38,422 nt of DNA from Solirubrobacterales bacterium 67-14 (GCA_001897355.1 MKST01000011.1:591527-629948); one strand, 5' to 3'. Positions 16,211-25,112 are shown, numbered from the stretch's first letter. Made by a program: numbers and translations. The notes: generated by a model from the letters alone, not told the origin.

Positions 16211-16529
16211 CCTCAACCTTCCTTTGTCTCCGGACCCGGGCCGGAAGCAGCGCCAGGCGGTCCCGGTCGCCTGCCTCGACCGCTGCCCGAAGGGACGCGT
16301 CTCCGGAGAAGAGCGGGATCCCGAGGATCGATGCCGTGTCGAAGGCAACGCCCAGCCCGACGCTGGGGTCGCCCTTCTCGATCCTCGAAATCGTGGGCGG
16401 GCTCGCCCCGACTCGCTCAGCCAGCTCGGCGACGGTCCAGCGGCGCTCCCGGCGGCCGATCGCGATCTGCTGCCCGAGCATCCTGGATGCCTCTCTGGTC
16501 TGAGGCAGGTATCTTCTCTTCTTCCGCAT
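16200..16529 (-). CDS. hipB: HipB-like XRE-family antitoxin
   Basis: This 109-residue DNA-binding protein has a Cro/C1-type helix-turn-helix at about 17-76: LGQQIAIGRRERRWTVAELAE ... VGASPPTISRIEKGDPSVGLG. It should bind HipA and repress its own operon. It is first in the operon and overlaps hipA by 11 bp. The C-terminal part (77-109) is charged and rich in Arg. ATG 16529 has no Shine-Dalgarno; an AT-rich promoter abuts it, so a leaderless start is likely. Confidence 0.9.
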   Translation of the reverse strand: MRKKRRYLPQTREASRMLGQQIAIGRRERRWTVAELAERVGASPPTISRIEKGDPSVGLGVAFDTASILGIPLFSGDASLRAAVEAGDRDRLALLPARVRRQRKVEDDF

Positions 16530-16575
16530 TATGTAACATATATATCATTTTAAGTAGCTTTTTACGACTTTTATG
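16530..16575 (-). promoter_or_regulatory. Very AT-rich promoter/operator of hipBA
   Basis: About 10 of these 46 bases are G or C, by far the most AT-rich stretch in the window. On the minus strand it holds TATATATGTTACATA directly before the ATG. TATATG lies seven and TATGTT five bases upstream, and ATATATAT is a small perfect palindrome that could be part of the HipB operator. Confidence 0.6.
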
Positions 16576-16616
16576 TTCTCTGATGTTCTGATGGCGTGAT
16601 GCCCGTCCAGCCTGGA

Positions 16617-16622
16617 TAGACT
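16617..16622 (+). promoter_or_regulatory. -10 element for leaderless esterase transcript
   Basis: TAGACT ends seven bases before ATG 16630 and there is no Shine-Dalgarno. Confidence 0.5.
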
Positions 16623-16629
16623 TTCCCGA

Positions 16630-18126
16630 ATGGGAACAGACCTGCGGAGAAGCGGTCCTGCCAACGCTGCGCGGATTTTGATCGCGGCCGTGACTCTGTC
16701 GATCGCCTTGGCGCTACTCGCCGGGTCGCCGGCGACGGCGCAGAAGCTGGTCACGATCGACGCTTCGAGTTCTTACGTCGATCCTTCGAACCAGCACCTA
16801 GCCGGCCCGCGGACCGAGAACATGGGACCCCACCCCGGCAAGCTGATGGCCAACGTGCTGCTGCCGGACGGCTACACGCCGAAGAAGCGCTACCCGATGC
16901 TGCTGCTCTTCCACGGCTCCGGTGAGCGGTTCGACTCCTGGGCCGACCCGCTGCTCGGTGACATCAAGAACACCGCGAAGGGGCTGAACGCGGTGATCGT
17001 GATGCCGGAAGGCGCCCAAGGCTTCTACACCGACTGGTGGAACGACGGCGAGCGCAAGGATCCGGCCTGGGAGGACTACATCCGGGAGGCTCTGCTGCCC
17101 CTGGTCCAGCGCAAGTTCAGCATCCGGCCCGAGCGCCGCTACCACGCGGTGGCCGGCTTCTCGATGGGCGGCTTCGGCACCTGGCTGACCGCCTCGCAGC
17201 TGCCCGGCTTCTTCGGTACCGCGGTGCCGCTCTCGGCCTTCGCCTCGATCCGCAACCCGCTTTCGGTGGCGGCCTTCGCCACCGCCGCCGGCGGCACCCC
17301 GTACACGACGATCTACGGGCCTTCGACCGGCTTCTACGCGGAGGGCCACGACCCGATCGCGCTCGGCCCCAACTACCGGTACACGAACCTCGACGTCTAC
17401 ACCGGCGACGGCCAGCCCGACACCTCGGTCCGGCCGCAGAACGCCGAACCGGGCGACCAGCTCAGCCTCCTCCTGGAAGGAGTGCTCAAGGGCCAGAACG
17501 ATGACGCCGTCGACGCCGCCAAGGCGGCCGGCAACCCGAACGTGGACTACACCGTCCACAAGGGCAGTCATGACTGGGAGTTCTGGCGTCCGGACCTGAA
17601 GGCGGCAATCGCCAAGGGGCTGTTCCGTCCCGCGACCGCCCAGCCGACCAGTTGGACCTACCGGACCGCGGCCTCCGAGGGCCAGGCCTGGGACATCTCC
17701 TTCAACTTCGGCCCCGCCCCGACCGCGGTCACCACCTTCGAACGGAACGGCCGCAAGCTCAAGGTCAGTGGCGAGGGGCACCTGAACATCTTCGACGGGA
17801 ATGGTTGCTCCTACGCTGCCGACCTGCCCTTCACCCGTACCCTGCCCGCCAAGCCCTGTCGGGGTCTCAAGTTGAAGGCCGCGGGCAAGAAGCTGCGCAA
17901 GGGCAAGCGGGCAACCGTCACGGTGACCGTCAAGGGCATGAATTCGGCCGGGGTGACGGCGCCGGTCGACGCGGCCAGGGTCACGGTCGGAGGCAAGAGC
18001 GCCTTGACCGCATACAACGGCAAGGCGACCCTGAAGGTGAAGCCGAAGAAGGCCGGCAAGCTGGCCGTGAAGGTGACGAAGAAGGGCTACCGCGCGGCCG
18101 GCCGAAAGCTGAACGTCCGCCGCTGA
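16630..18126 (+). CDS. Secreted esterase (alpha/beta hydrolase) with Ig-like C-terminal region
   Basis: This 498-residue protein has a signal peptide (hydrophobic 15-33, cleavage likely after ATA at 37). The alpha/beta-hydrolase domain (about 70-335) belongs to the esterase D/antigen 85-like group: HGSGER (95-100) for the oxyanion region, nucleophile elbow GFSMGG with S178, and a catalytic-type histidine in GSHDWEFW (H314). Residues about 340-400 look like a small beta domain with two cysteines. From about 405 to the end there is a Lys-rich Ig-like repeat (KLRKGKRATVTVTVKG ... VTKKGYRAAGRKLNV), typical of secreted actinobacterial proteins and perhaps a wall anchor. The substrate, an acyl ester outside the cell, is unknown. 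The gene ends four bases from the convergent protease gene. Confidence 0.87.
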   Translation: MGTDLRRSGPANAARILIAAVTLSIALALLAGSPATAQKLVTIDASSSYVDPSNQHLAGPRTENMGPHPGKLMANVLLPDGYTPKKRYPMLLLFHGSGERFDSWADPLLGDIKNTAKGLNAVIVMPEGAQGFYTDWWNDGERKDPAWEDYIREALLPLVQRKFSIRPERRYHAVAGFSMGGFGTWLTASQLPGFFGTAVPLSAFASIRNPLSVAAFATAAGGTPYTTIYGPSTGFYAEGHDPIALGPNYRYTNLDVYTGDGQPDTSVRPQNAEPGDQLSLLLEGVLKGQNDDAVDAAKAAGNPNVDYTVHKGSHDWEFWRPDLKAAIAKGLFRPATAQPTSWTYRTAASEGQAWDISFNFGPAPTAVTTFERNGRKLKVSGEGHLNIFDGNGCSYAADLPFTRTLPAKPCRGLKLKAAGKKLRKGKRATVTVTVKGMNSAGVTAPVDAARVTVGGKSALTAYNGKATLKVKPKKAGKLAVKVTKKGYRAAGRKLNVRR

Positions 18127-18130
18127 ACGG

Positions 18131-18754
18131 TCAGGCGATCAGGCGCAGGGTCTCGACCCGACGCCGCATCGCCTTGGCCGAAGAATCGAAGCGTTGCATC
18201 AGCAGCTTGAGCCGGTCCCCGTCGACCCCGTCCGGCCCGAGTTCGGGCCGCACCAACGACGCGGGCATGAGGAAGGCGGCCGAGAAGGTGTTCGCCTCGA
18301 GCTCCGGCACCGGGTGGGCACTCGGTCCGTCCGCATCCGGTTCGACCGCGTCCGCGGCGCGACAGTAGATCGCGGGCCGGCCGGTCTGGTGCATCGCGAA
18401 ATGCCCGAGCTCATGGCCGATCGTGAAGCGCTCGCGCTGCGGCCCCCACTCCGGCTGCGAGGCTTCCCACTCGTTCACCCATATCTCACCGATGCCGGTC
18501 AGGAGCAGGCCCGACATGATGCCGTCAACCGCCAGCTCCCCGACCACTTCCCGCATCTGGTCATGACTGACCTGGCGGACCTTGAGCCCGTAGACCTCCC
18601 TCGCGATCGAGTCGATCGGGACCGGCAGCGATCGTCCGTCCCAGACCTTGGCGGGCACCGCGGCCATGATCTCCCCGACTTCGCTCTCGATCCGGTCGAT
18701 CTCCCCGGCTTCGAGGCTGGCAGCCTTCATGTCTCTCGGCTTCTCGCTTGGCAC
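18131..18754 (-). CDS. ImmA/IrrE-family zinc metallopeptidase
   Basis: This 207-residue cytosolic protease of the ImmA/IrrE type cleaves XRE-type repressors in known cases (ImmR in ICEBs1, DdrO in Deinococcus). The zinc site is HELGH at 114-118, and the family's third-ligand segment ELEANTFSAAFLMP is at 151-164. GTG 18754 is supported by a TAAGAT box seven bases upstream; ATG 18730 is an alternative. It follows the XRE-like gene after 39 bp, so it may be expressed both from the upstream sigma-factor operon and from its own promoter. The natural hypothesis is that it cleaves the XRE-like neighbour and so releases the sigma factor; that is inference. Confidence 0.9.
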   Translation of the reverse strand: MPSEKPRDMKAASLEAGEIDRIESEVGEIMAAVPAKVWDGRSLPVPIDSIAREVYGLKVRQVSHDQMREVVGELAVDGIMSGLLLTGIGEIWVNEWEASQPEWGPQRERFTIGHELGHFAMHQTGRPAIYCRAADAVEPDADGPSAHPVPELEANTFSAAFLMPASLVRPELGPDGVDGDRLKLLMQRFDSSAKAMRRRVETLRLIA

Positions 18755-18761
18755 CCCGGCG

Positions 18762-18767
18762 ATCTTA
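18762..18767 (-). promoter_or_regulatory. -10 element for leaderless ImmA/IrrE transcript
   Basis: TAAGAT on the minus strand ends seven bases before GTG 18754, with no Shine-Dalgarno. It would allow expression independent of the sigma-factor promoter. Confidence 0.48.
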
Positions 18768-18793
18768 CCCCCGGTCCAGACGGGCTCCGCAGG

Positions 18794-19447
18794 TCAGCCA
18801 CCGGTGAACAGCTGGTCGATCCGGTCCGGCGGGTCCGACCGGCGTCCGGCGCCCGAAGGCGCTTTCCCGGCCTGGGAGGCCTCGCCCATGACGACATCCT
18901 CGGCGTCGTCGGCCATGCGGGTGAAGATCAATCCCGTCGCGGGTGATCCCGACGGCCCCAGCGCCTGGCCCGCCTCTTTCAGTTTGTCACCGGTCGTGCC
19001 GAGGATCTTGCCGAGCGAGGCGAGCAGCTTGGCGGAGATCCCCTCGGCCGGAAGGTTGCCGAACTCGAGGTCGTGGTAGTAGTCGTCGATCTTCTCCTTC
19101 TCCGCGTCGGTCGCGTCCAGATCGGCGGCCAACGCCTCGACCACGTCCCCCTGAAGCAACTGGCGGCCCTCGCGCAGGTCGATCACGAGGGTGGACATAC
19201 CTCCGCTGGCCCCGTCGAGCCGGGGGACGACCGTGCCGATCAGGCGCGCGATGGCCGGATCCTTGAGGCGGGAGAGATCCCGGTCGGCCTCGGGATTGCG
19301 TTCGAGGTAATCGTCGACCATCAGCTGGAAGCGCCGCCGGCCCGGCTCGTCCAGGCCTTCCATGAAGGGAAGCGGGTCGCCATTTCCGGCCTCGTATGAC
19401 CGGGTGAAGGCGGCGAAACGCTCGTCCATGTCCGTGTGTTCGCTCAA
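18794..19447 (-). CDS. XRE-like helix-turn-helix protein linked to the sigma factor
   Basis: This is a 217-residue protein of no proven function. Residues about 87-162 (LVIDLREGRQLLQGDVVEAL ... KIDDYYHDLEFGNLPAEGIS ... LLASLGKILGTT) read like an atypical Cro/C1 helix-turn-helix with a long insertion. I recall similar YYHxLExGxLPAEGxS segments in actinobacterial proteins encoded beside sigma factors. The N-terminus (1-70) is acidic and helical. The C-terminus (165-217) is Gly/Ser/Pro-rich and probably flexible, which would suit proteolysis. TTG 19447 overlaps the sigma gene's stop (TTGA), so the two are translationally coupled; ATG 19429 is an alternative start. It may act as anti-sigma factor or co-regulator, and may be the substrate of the adjacent ImmA/IrrE protease. 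Confidence 0.65.
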   Translation of the reverse strand: MSEHTDMDERFAAFTRSYEAGNGDPLPFMEGLDEPGRRRFQLMVDDYLERNPEADRDLSRLKDPAIARLIGTVVPRLDGASGGMSTLVIDLREGRQLLQGDVVEALAADLDATDAEKEKIDDYYHDLEFGNLPAEGISAKLLASLGKILGTTGDKLKEAGQALGPSGSPATGLIFTRMADDAEDVVMGEASQAGKAPSGAGRRSDPPDRIDQLFTGG

Positions 19448-20160
19448 CTGCCACCTCCCAGACCCAGGCGTTTCCGCATCTGCTTCTTGAAGCGGGAATA
19501 GATCTGGTCGACGTTCGCGGGGGTCATCTCGATGCTGCCATCTTTCTCGATCTCACCAGTTCCGTACCCGCGATTGATGGTTTCCGCAACCTCGATCGAA
19601 GGGAAATGCTGGATCCGGAGCCAAACCGCGCGGCGATGGGCGTCGCCGTATGACTCGAGTACCTCGCGGAAGACAATGAGGACCTCGACTTCACCGCTGC
19701 GGTCGGCCCCGTGGTCGACGAGCTCGACCAGCCAGTCGTCATCGGTGCCATCGTCTCCGGCCGATCCGATCGGTTCGTCCTTCGGCTTTCCCTCCAGCTT
19801 CTTGTGGAAGTCCGCCACCCGGAAGATGACGATCTGCTTGAGCCAATTGACGAACTGTCCGGTCGCGATCCCCTCGATCCTAGAGAGCGACTCGATCGCA
19901 CTGACCATGACCTCACCGACCACATCGTCGACCGCATGCGACGGTACCTTGCCCCCGACCATCGCCCGGACCATGCGCTCACGCCCGGCGATGAAGATGC
20001 CCACCGCGAGTTCGAACTGATCTGCCCGTCCCGCGCCCCGGGCAGCGACCGCATGTGCGATGAGTTCATCGTCTTTGAGCGTCGCCAGTTCATTCTGTGA
20101 CTTGGGCTTGAAGTTCAAGCTTGCCCCGGGAGCGTCGGAAGTGGACGAGGGTTCTGACAA
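19444..20160 (-). CDS. Sigma-70-like (ECF-type) RNA polymerase sigma factor
   Basis: This 238-residue protein has a sigma-2-like region at about 45-125 (HAVDDVVGEVMVSAIESL, then GQFVNWLKQIVIFRVADFHKK) and a sigma-4-like helix-turn-helix at about 165-235 (AHRRAVWLRIQHFPSIEVAETI ... TPANVDQIYSRFKKQMRKRLG). An acidic linker (about 130-155) joins them. Sequence is divergent from standard ECF groups, so some risk remains in the call. It starts with TTG 20160, six bases after a TATCTT box, and is first in a three-gene run with the XRE-like protein and ImmA/IrrE protease. The FAD oxidase gene is divergent and its open frame overlaps the start region. Confidence 0.75.
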   Translation of the reverse strand: MSEPSSTSDAPGASLNFKPKSQNELATLKDDELIAHAVAARGAGRADQFELAVGIFIAGRERMVRAMVGGKVPSHAVDDVVGEVMVSAIESLSRIEGIATGQFVNWLKQIVIFRVADFHKKLEGKPKDEPIGSAGDDGTDDDWLVELVDHGADRSGEVEVLIVFREVLESYGDAHRRAVWLRIQHFPSIEVAETINRGYGTGEIEKDGSIEMTPANVDQIYSRFKKQMRKRLGLGGGS

Positions 20161-21689
20161 GAGGCCAAGATACCGGCTGGCTGGGATACCGAAACCGGGT
20201 CGGATACAGTCAGCCCATCGCCCGCGCCGCTAGCAACGCAGTCTGGCCTGAGTCGGAACCGAGTGAATCCGACCGCCGCTCCTATGCCGACGCCGAGCCC
20301 TCGCCGTTCTGGCTCTCCGGCAACCGGCCGGACCTTCGTCCACCTCTCGAGGGCGAAACCGAAACCGACCTGGTCGTGGTCGGCGGCGGGCTGACCGGAC
20401 TCTGGGCCGCGGTCTGCGCCAAGGAACGTGACCCCGGCCGAGATGTCGTCCTGATCGAACGGGAGAGCCTGGCGATCGGGGCCAGCGGGCGCAATGGGGG
20501 CTTCATGTCCTCTTCCCTGGTCCACGGGCTGGGCAACGGCCTCGCCCGCTTTCCCGACGAAGTTCCGCTGCTGGAGAAGCTCGGCCTGGGAAACCTCACG
20601 GCGATCGGCCAGACGATCGAGGAGCAGGCGATCGAGTGTGATCTGCGCCGGCCCGGGGTGATCGAGGTCGCGATGACCGATGCCCAGGTCGAGGAGCTGG
20701 CCGGCGCCGTCGGGGAACTGGCCGAGTACGGCCACGAGGCGGTGCTGCTCGACGGCGAGATGATGCAGGCCGAGGTGAACTCCCCCATCTACCGCGGCGG
20801 GCTCTGGCAGAAATCTGGAGAGTGGTTGGTCGACCCGGCCCGCCTCTGCCACGGTCTCGCCGAATACGCGAGCCGGATCGGGGTGAGGATCCACGAGTCG
20901 ACCCCGATGGAGGGCTTCGAGAAGGCAGGGGCCGGGGTCAAGGTCGGAACCGCCTCCGGCGCGGTGACGGCGGAACGGGTGCTGCTCGCGACCTCGGCCT
21001 TCAAGGTGCCGGTTGCCGCGATCCGGCGCCGGGTGGTACCGGTCTACGACTACGTGCTGGTGACCGAACCGCTGTCACGCTCGCAGTGGGACTCGCTCGG
21101 CTGGCAGAACCATCAGGGCATGTCCGACAGTTCGAACCAGTTCCACTACTACCGCCCGATCGACGGCGGCCCGGACGCCGCCACCGCCGAGCGTCCCGGC
21201 GGCCGCATCCTCTGGGGCGGCTACGACGCGATCTACAACTTCGGCGGTCGGGTCGAGGATGCCGCCTATCAGCGCGACCAGAGCTTCGCCGGGCTCGCCC
21301 AACGCTTCTTCACCGCCTTCCCCCAGCTCGAGGGAGTCCGCTTCTCCCACCGCTGGGGCGGGGCGATCGACACCTGCTCGCGCTTCTTCGCCTTTTACGG
21401 GACCACCCTGGAAGGGCGGGTCGGCTGGGCGGTCGGCCACACCGGCCTCGGGGTCGGGGCGAGCCGCTTCTCGGCCACCCTCGCCCTCGACATCCTCGAT
21501 GGGGTCGAGAACGAGGTGACCCATCTCAAGTACGCGACGGCGAAGCCGGTGCCGTTCCCGCCCGAGCCGCTGCGCTGGGGCGTGATCCAGTTCACCCGGA
21601 ACCGCCTCGCCGCGGCCGACCGCAACGACGGCCGCCGCGGGCTCTGGCTCCGTACCCTCGACCGTCTCGGCCTCGGCTTCGATTCCTGA
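20121..21689 (+). CDS. FAD-dependent amine/amino-acid oxidase (DAO family)
   Basis: This deaminating oxidoreductase belongs to the D-amino-acid-oxidase superfamily, similar in style to PuuB/OrdL gamma-glutamylputrescine oxidases. The Rossmann FAD motif VVVGGGLTGLW (85-95), the acidic end of strand 2 (LIERE) and GASGRNGGFM, where such enzymes contact FAD, are all present. The substrate domain includes RPGVIEVAMTDAQ, the C-terminal region has HRWGGAIDT and GRVGWAVGHTGLGVG. The only standard start in frame before the conserved region is TTG 20121, inside the divergent sigma gene. A TACAGT box at 20205-20210, six bases before an in-frame ATC at 20217, suggests a shorter 490-residue product. Substrate is not determined. 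Confidence 0.87.
   Translation: MPRERRKWTRVLTRGQDTGWLGYRNRVGYSQPIARAASNAVWPESEPSESDRRSYADAEPSPFWLSGNRPDLRPPLEGETETDLVVVGGGLTGLWAAVCAKERDPGRDVVLIERESLAIGASGRNGGFMSSSLVHGLGNGLARFPDEVPLLEKLGLGNLTAIGQTIEEQAIECDLRRPGVIEVAMTDAQVEELAGAVGELAEYGHEAVLLDGEMMQAEVNSPIYRGGLWQKSGEWLVDPARLCHGLAEYASRIGVRIHESTPMEGFEKAGAGVKVGTASGAVTAERVLLATSAFKVPVAAIRRRVVPVYDYVLVTEPLSRSQWDSLGWQNHQGMSDSSNQFHYYRPIDGGPDAATAERPGGRILWGGYDAIYNFGGRVEDAAYQRDQSFAGLAQRFFTAFPQLEGVRFSHRWGGAIDTCSRFFAFYGTTLEGRVGWAVGHTGLGVGASRFSATLALDILDGVENEVTHLKYATAKPVPFPPEPLRWGVIQFTRNRLAAADRNDGRRGLWLRTLDRLGLGFDS
20167..20172 (-). promoter_or_regulatory. -10 element for leaderless sigma-factor transcript
   Basis: TATCTT on the minus strand ends six bases before TTG 20160. 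No Shine-Dalgarno is present, so the TTG start rests on this box. Confidence 0.48.
20205..20210 (+). promoter_or_regulatory. Possible -10 element of the FAD oxidase gene
   Basis: TACAGT ends six bases before in-frame codon ATC 20217, the same layout as other leaderless genes in this window but without a standard start codon. Confidence 0.35.
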
Positions 21690-21697
21690 TCCGCCGC

Positions 21698-21740
21698 GAG
21701 ATTGAAGTTATTCGCTCTATCTGCGAATAACTTCAATCTC
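21698..21740. terminator. Long AT-rich palindrome between convergent genes, probable bidirectional terminator
   Basis: A perfect 18-bp inverted repeat (GAGATTGAAGTTATTCGC at 21698-21715 and its complement at 21723-21740) with a 7-nt loop sits between two convergent genes. There is no U-tract. It shares the end GAGATTGA with the palindrome at 25334-25376. Confidence 0.65.
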
Positions 21741-21757
21741 ACGTCTTCAGACCTGCC

Positions 21758-24310
21758 CTATTCGTAGGAGACGGCCTCGAGCACGTCCAGTTTGGCGGCC
21801 TTGCGGGCCGGGTAGATCGCGGCGATGACCCCGGCCAGGGCGGTCAGGATCAGGATCACGATCAGGGTGCCGATCGGGTAGCTCAGTTCGAAGCCATCGC
21901 CACTGAGCGGGATACCGATCAGGAAGGCGAAGACCACGCCGACGATCAGGCCGGAAACCGCCCCGATCACCGCGGTGATCACCGCCTCGTAGCGGACCAT
22001 ACGCCTGACCTGGCGGCGTGACATGCCGACCGCCCTGAGCATGCCGAGCTCACGGGTCCGTTCGTAGATCGAGAGGATCAGCGTGACGACGATCCCGACC
22101 AGCGAGACCACCACGGCCAAGGCCAGCAGCACGTAGATCATCGCCAGCAAGCCGTTGATCTGGGACTTCTGCTGGTCCTTCAGCTCGCCTTGGTTGAGTA
22201 CGTCGACGGTCGGGAAGTCCTTGGCCTTCAGGGTGTCCTCGATCAGGGTCTGCGTCTTGTCGAGGTCGGCTCCCGGGTCGAGCTTGACCAGGCCGACCGC
22301 ATCCGACTTCTGGTTGAAATCGCGAGCCATCGAGTTCTGGCTGATGATTCCCTCTCCGGCGAGCGAGATGGAGTCGGTCTTCATGATCGAGCTGACCTTG
22401 AACTTGAACTTCCGCCCCTTCTGCGAGGTGAGGGTCACGCTGTCACCGACGCCGACTCCGAGATCGTCGGCCAGCTTGTCGCCGATCACCAGCTGGCCGT
22501 CCTTCAGCCCGGTCAGGTCGGAGTCGGAGCCCTCCTTCCATTCGACCGTGTAGACCTTGACGATGTCAGCGGGGTCGACCGATGAGATCGCGGCCGTCTT
22601 GCCGTCGACCTTGGCCGAGACGAAGCGGACGCCCGAAGCGGCCTCGACCCCGTCGACGTTCTGGACCACGGGGATCGCCCCTGCCGGGAAGGGCAGGATC
22701 CCGCCCGTGCCCTGGAGGGTGATCTCGCCGGGCAGCTGATCGTCGATCACCTTGTTGACCGAGCTGCTGAGACCCGAAGCGAAGATCGTGACGAAGGCGA
22801 TCAGAGCCAGGCCGATCATCAGGGCCGCGGCGGTGACCGCGGTGCGGGACGGATTGCGCTGCGCGTTCTCGCGGGCCAGGCGACCGGTCAGGCCACCCAG
22901 CTTCTCGATCGGCGCGCCGAGAATCCGGGCCGCCGGAGTGACCAGCTTCGGAGCGAAGATCGAGATCGCGATCAGCACGCAGACCGCGCCGCCGCCGATC
23001 TGCGCGGCGCCGCTGCCGCCGTCCTTGCCGCTGATCAAAGCCGTCGCGATCAGGATCAGGCCGAGGGCTGCCAGCAGGACCGCGATCACGGTCCGGATCA
23101 CGACCCGGTTCTTGCCGCCGACCACCAAGTTCTCTGCGAGCGCCGCGATCGGCGGCACCCGGGTCGAGCGGAAAGCCGGGATCAGCGAGGAGACCACGGT
23201 CACGCCGACGCCGATGATCAACGAAACGATGATCGTCCGGGGCAGCAGCTGCAATGAGTTCGCGGGGAGCTCTGCCCCCACCGCCTTCAAGACGGCGCTC
23301 AGACCGGCGGCCAGCCCGAAACCGACCACGATCCCAAGTATCGCGCCGACCAGGCCGATGATCAGCCCCTCGATCAGGACCGTACGGAGGATCTGGCGAC
23401 GGCTCGCCCCGAGGGTCCGCAGCATTCCGAACTCGCGGGTGCGCTGGGCGACCGTGATCGAGAAGACGTTGAAGATCACGAATGAACCGACGAACAAGGC
23501 GATCGCCGCGAAGGCCAGCAGGGCGATGGTCAGGAACTGGAGGCTGTCCTTGATCTCGCTGGCGTTGCGGTCCGCGTTCTCCTGCGCGGTCTCGACCCGC
23601 AGTTCCTTCGGAACCACCTTGGCGATCCGGTCGCGCAGCTCCTCCGGCGAGACCCCGCTGTCGGCGGCGACCGAGATCTGGTCGAACTGCCCCCGCTTGT
23701 CGGTCAGGGCCTGGGCGACCGGGAGCTGGACCGCGGCGATCGACGTGCCCCCGAAGGAAGAGCCACCGAGCTGGGTGATACCGACGAGCTTGAACGGCAC
23801 GGCCCGGCCACTGCCGATCAGCTGGATCGTGTCACCGATCCCGAGGCCGGCCCGGTCGGCCGCCGCCTGGTCGAGGGTCGCCTCATGCGGGCCGGTCGGC
23901 TTGTGACCTTCCGGGTAGGTGACCGCATCGAAGATCTTCGGTCCGGTCGAAGCGATGAACTGAGGCGCGAACCCTCCCCCGACCGAGTCGGCATCCTTGT
24001 CGAGGATGGCGCCCTGGGTGAAGATCGATCCGGCGGCCTGCTTGACGCCGTCGACCCCTTTCACCTCTTTCAGCACCTTGGCCGAGAACGACGGGGTGCT
24101 GCCGTCCTGCTGGTCGACCTCCGACTTCGCCGTGACGACGACATCGGTGCCGGCCAGCGAGTCGTTGAAGATCTGGTCGAAGGCCTGGTTGGTGGTGTCG
24201 GTCAGCACGTAGGTGCCGGCGACCAGGGCGATGCCGAAGATCACCGCCACCGCGGTCATCAGGGACCGCCATTTGCGGGCCCAAAGGTTTTTGAAGGTCA
24301 GGCTGAGCAT
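21758..24310 (-). CDS. ABC transporter permease, MacB/FtsX-type, two FtsX domains
   Basis: This 850-residue membrane protein has an N-terminal transmembrane helix (about 13-35), a large extracellular MacB-like periplasmic-core domain, a first FtsX block (about 260-390, including RTREFGMLRTLGASRRQILR), two to three further helices, a second extracellular domain and a C-terminal FtsX block (about 715-845, including RTRELGMLRAVGMSRRQVRR). It partners the ATPase encoded 24 bp upstream. Such MacB/LolCDE-like pairs act by mechanotransmission to export peptides, lipoproteins or signals, or to regulate wall enzymes, rather than by classic substrate channels. The repeated FtsX block indicates internal duplication, typical for this size class. 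Substrate unknown. Confidence 0.94.
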   Translation of the reverse strand: MLSLTFKNLWARKWRSLMTAVAVIFGIALVAGTYVLTDTTNQAFDQIFNDSLAGTDVVVTAKSEVDQQDGSTPSFSAKVLKEVKGVDGVKQAAGSIFTQGAILDKDADSVGGGFAPQFIASTGPKIFDAVTYPEGHKPTGPHEATLDQAAADRAGLGIGDTIQLIGSGRAVPFKLVGITQLGGSSFGGTSIAAVQLPVAQALTDKRGQFDQISVAADSGVSPEELRDRIAKVVPKELRVETAQENADRNASEIKDSLQFLTIALLAFAAIALFVGSFVIFNVFSITVAQRTREFGMLRTLGASRRQILRTVLIEGLIIGLVGAILGIVVGFGLAAGLSAVLKAVGAELPANSLQLLPRTIIVSLIIGVGVTVVSSLIPAFRSTRVPPIAALAENLVVGGKNRVVIRTVIAVLLAALGLILIATALISGKDGGSGAAQIGGGAVCVLIAISIFAPKLVTPAARILGAPIEKLGGLTGRLARENAQRNPSRTAVTAAALMIGLALIAFVTIFASGLSSSVNKVIDDQLPGEITLQGTGGILPFPAGAIPVVQNVDGVEAASGVRFVSAKVDGKTAAISSVDPADIVKVYTVEWKEGSDSDLTGLKDGQLVIGDKLADDLGVGVGDSVTLTSQKGRKFKFKVSSIMKTDSISLAGEGIISQNSMARDFNQKSDAVGLVKLDPGADLDKTQTLIEDTLKAKDFPTVDVLNQGELKDQQKSQINGLLAMIYVLLALAVVVSLVGIVVTLILSIYERTRELGMLRAVGMSRRQVRRMVRYEAVITAVIGAVSGLIVGVVFAFLIGIPLSGDGFELSYPIGTLIVILILTALAGVIAAIYPARKAAKLDVLEAVSYE

Positions 24311-24334
24311 GGAGCGGATCCCGTCCGGTCGCGG

Positions 24335-25099
<765 letters not shown>

Positions 25100-25106
25100 T
25101 CCGCGC

Positions 25107-25112
25107 ACCGTA
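25107..25112 (-). promoter_or_regulatory. -10 element for leaderless ABC transporter operon
   Basis: TACGGT on the minus strand ends seven bases before ATG 25099 and no Shine-Dalgarno is present. Confidence 0.5.

Noticed and set aside
14254..20160. A prophage or integrative element carrying the HipBA and ImmA genes
   Set aside because: No integrase, transposase, attachment repeats or phage genes are seen; only AT-rich promoter and composition hints remain.
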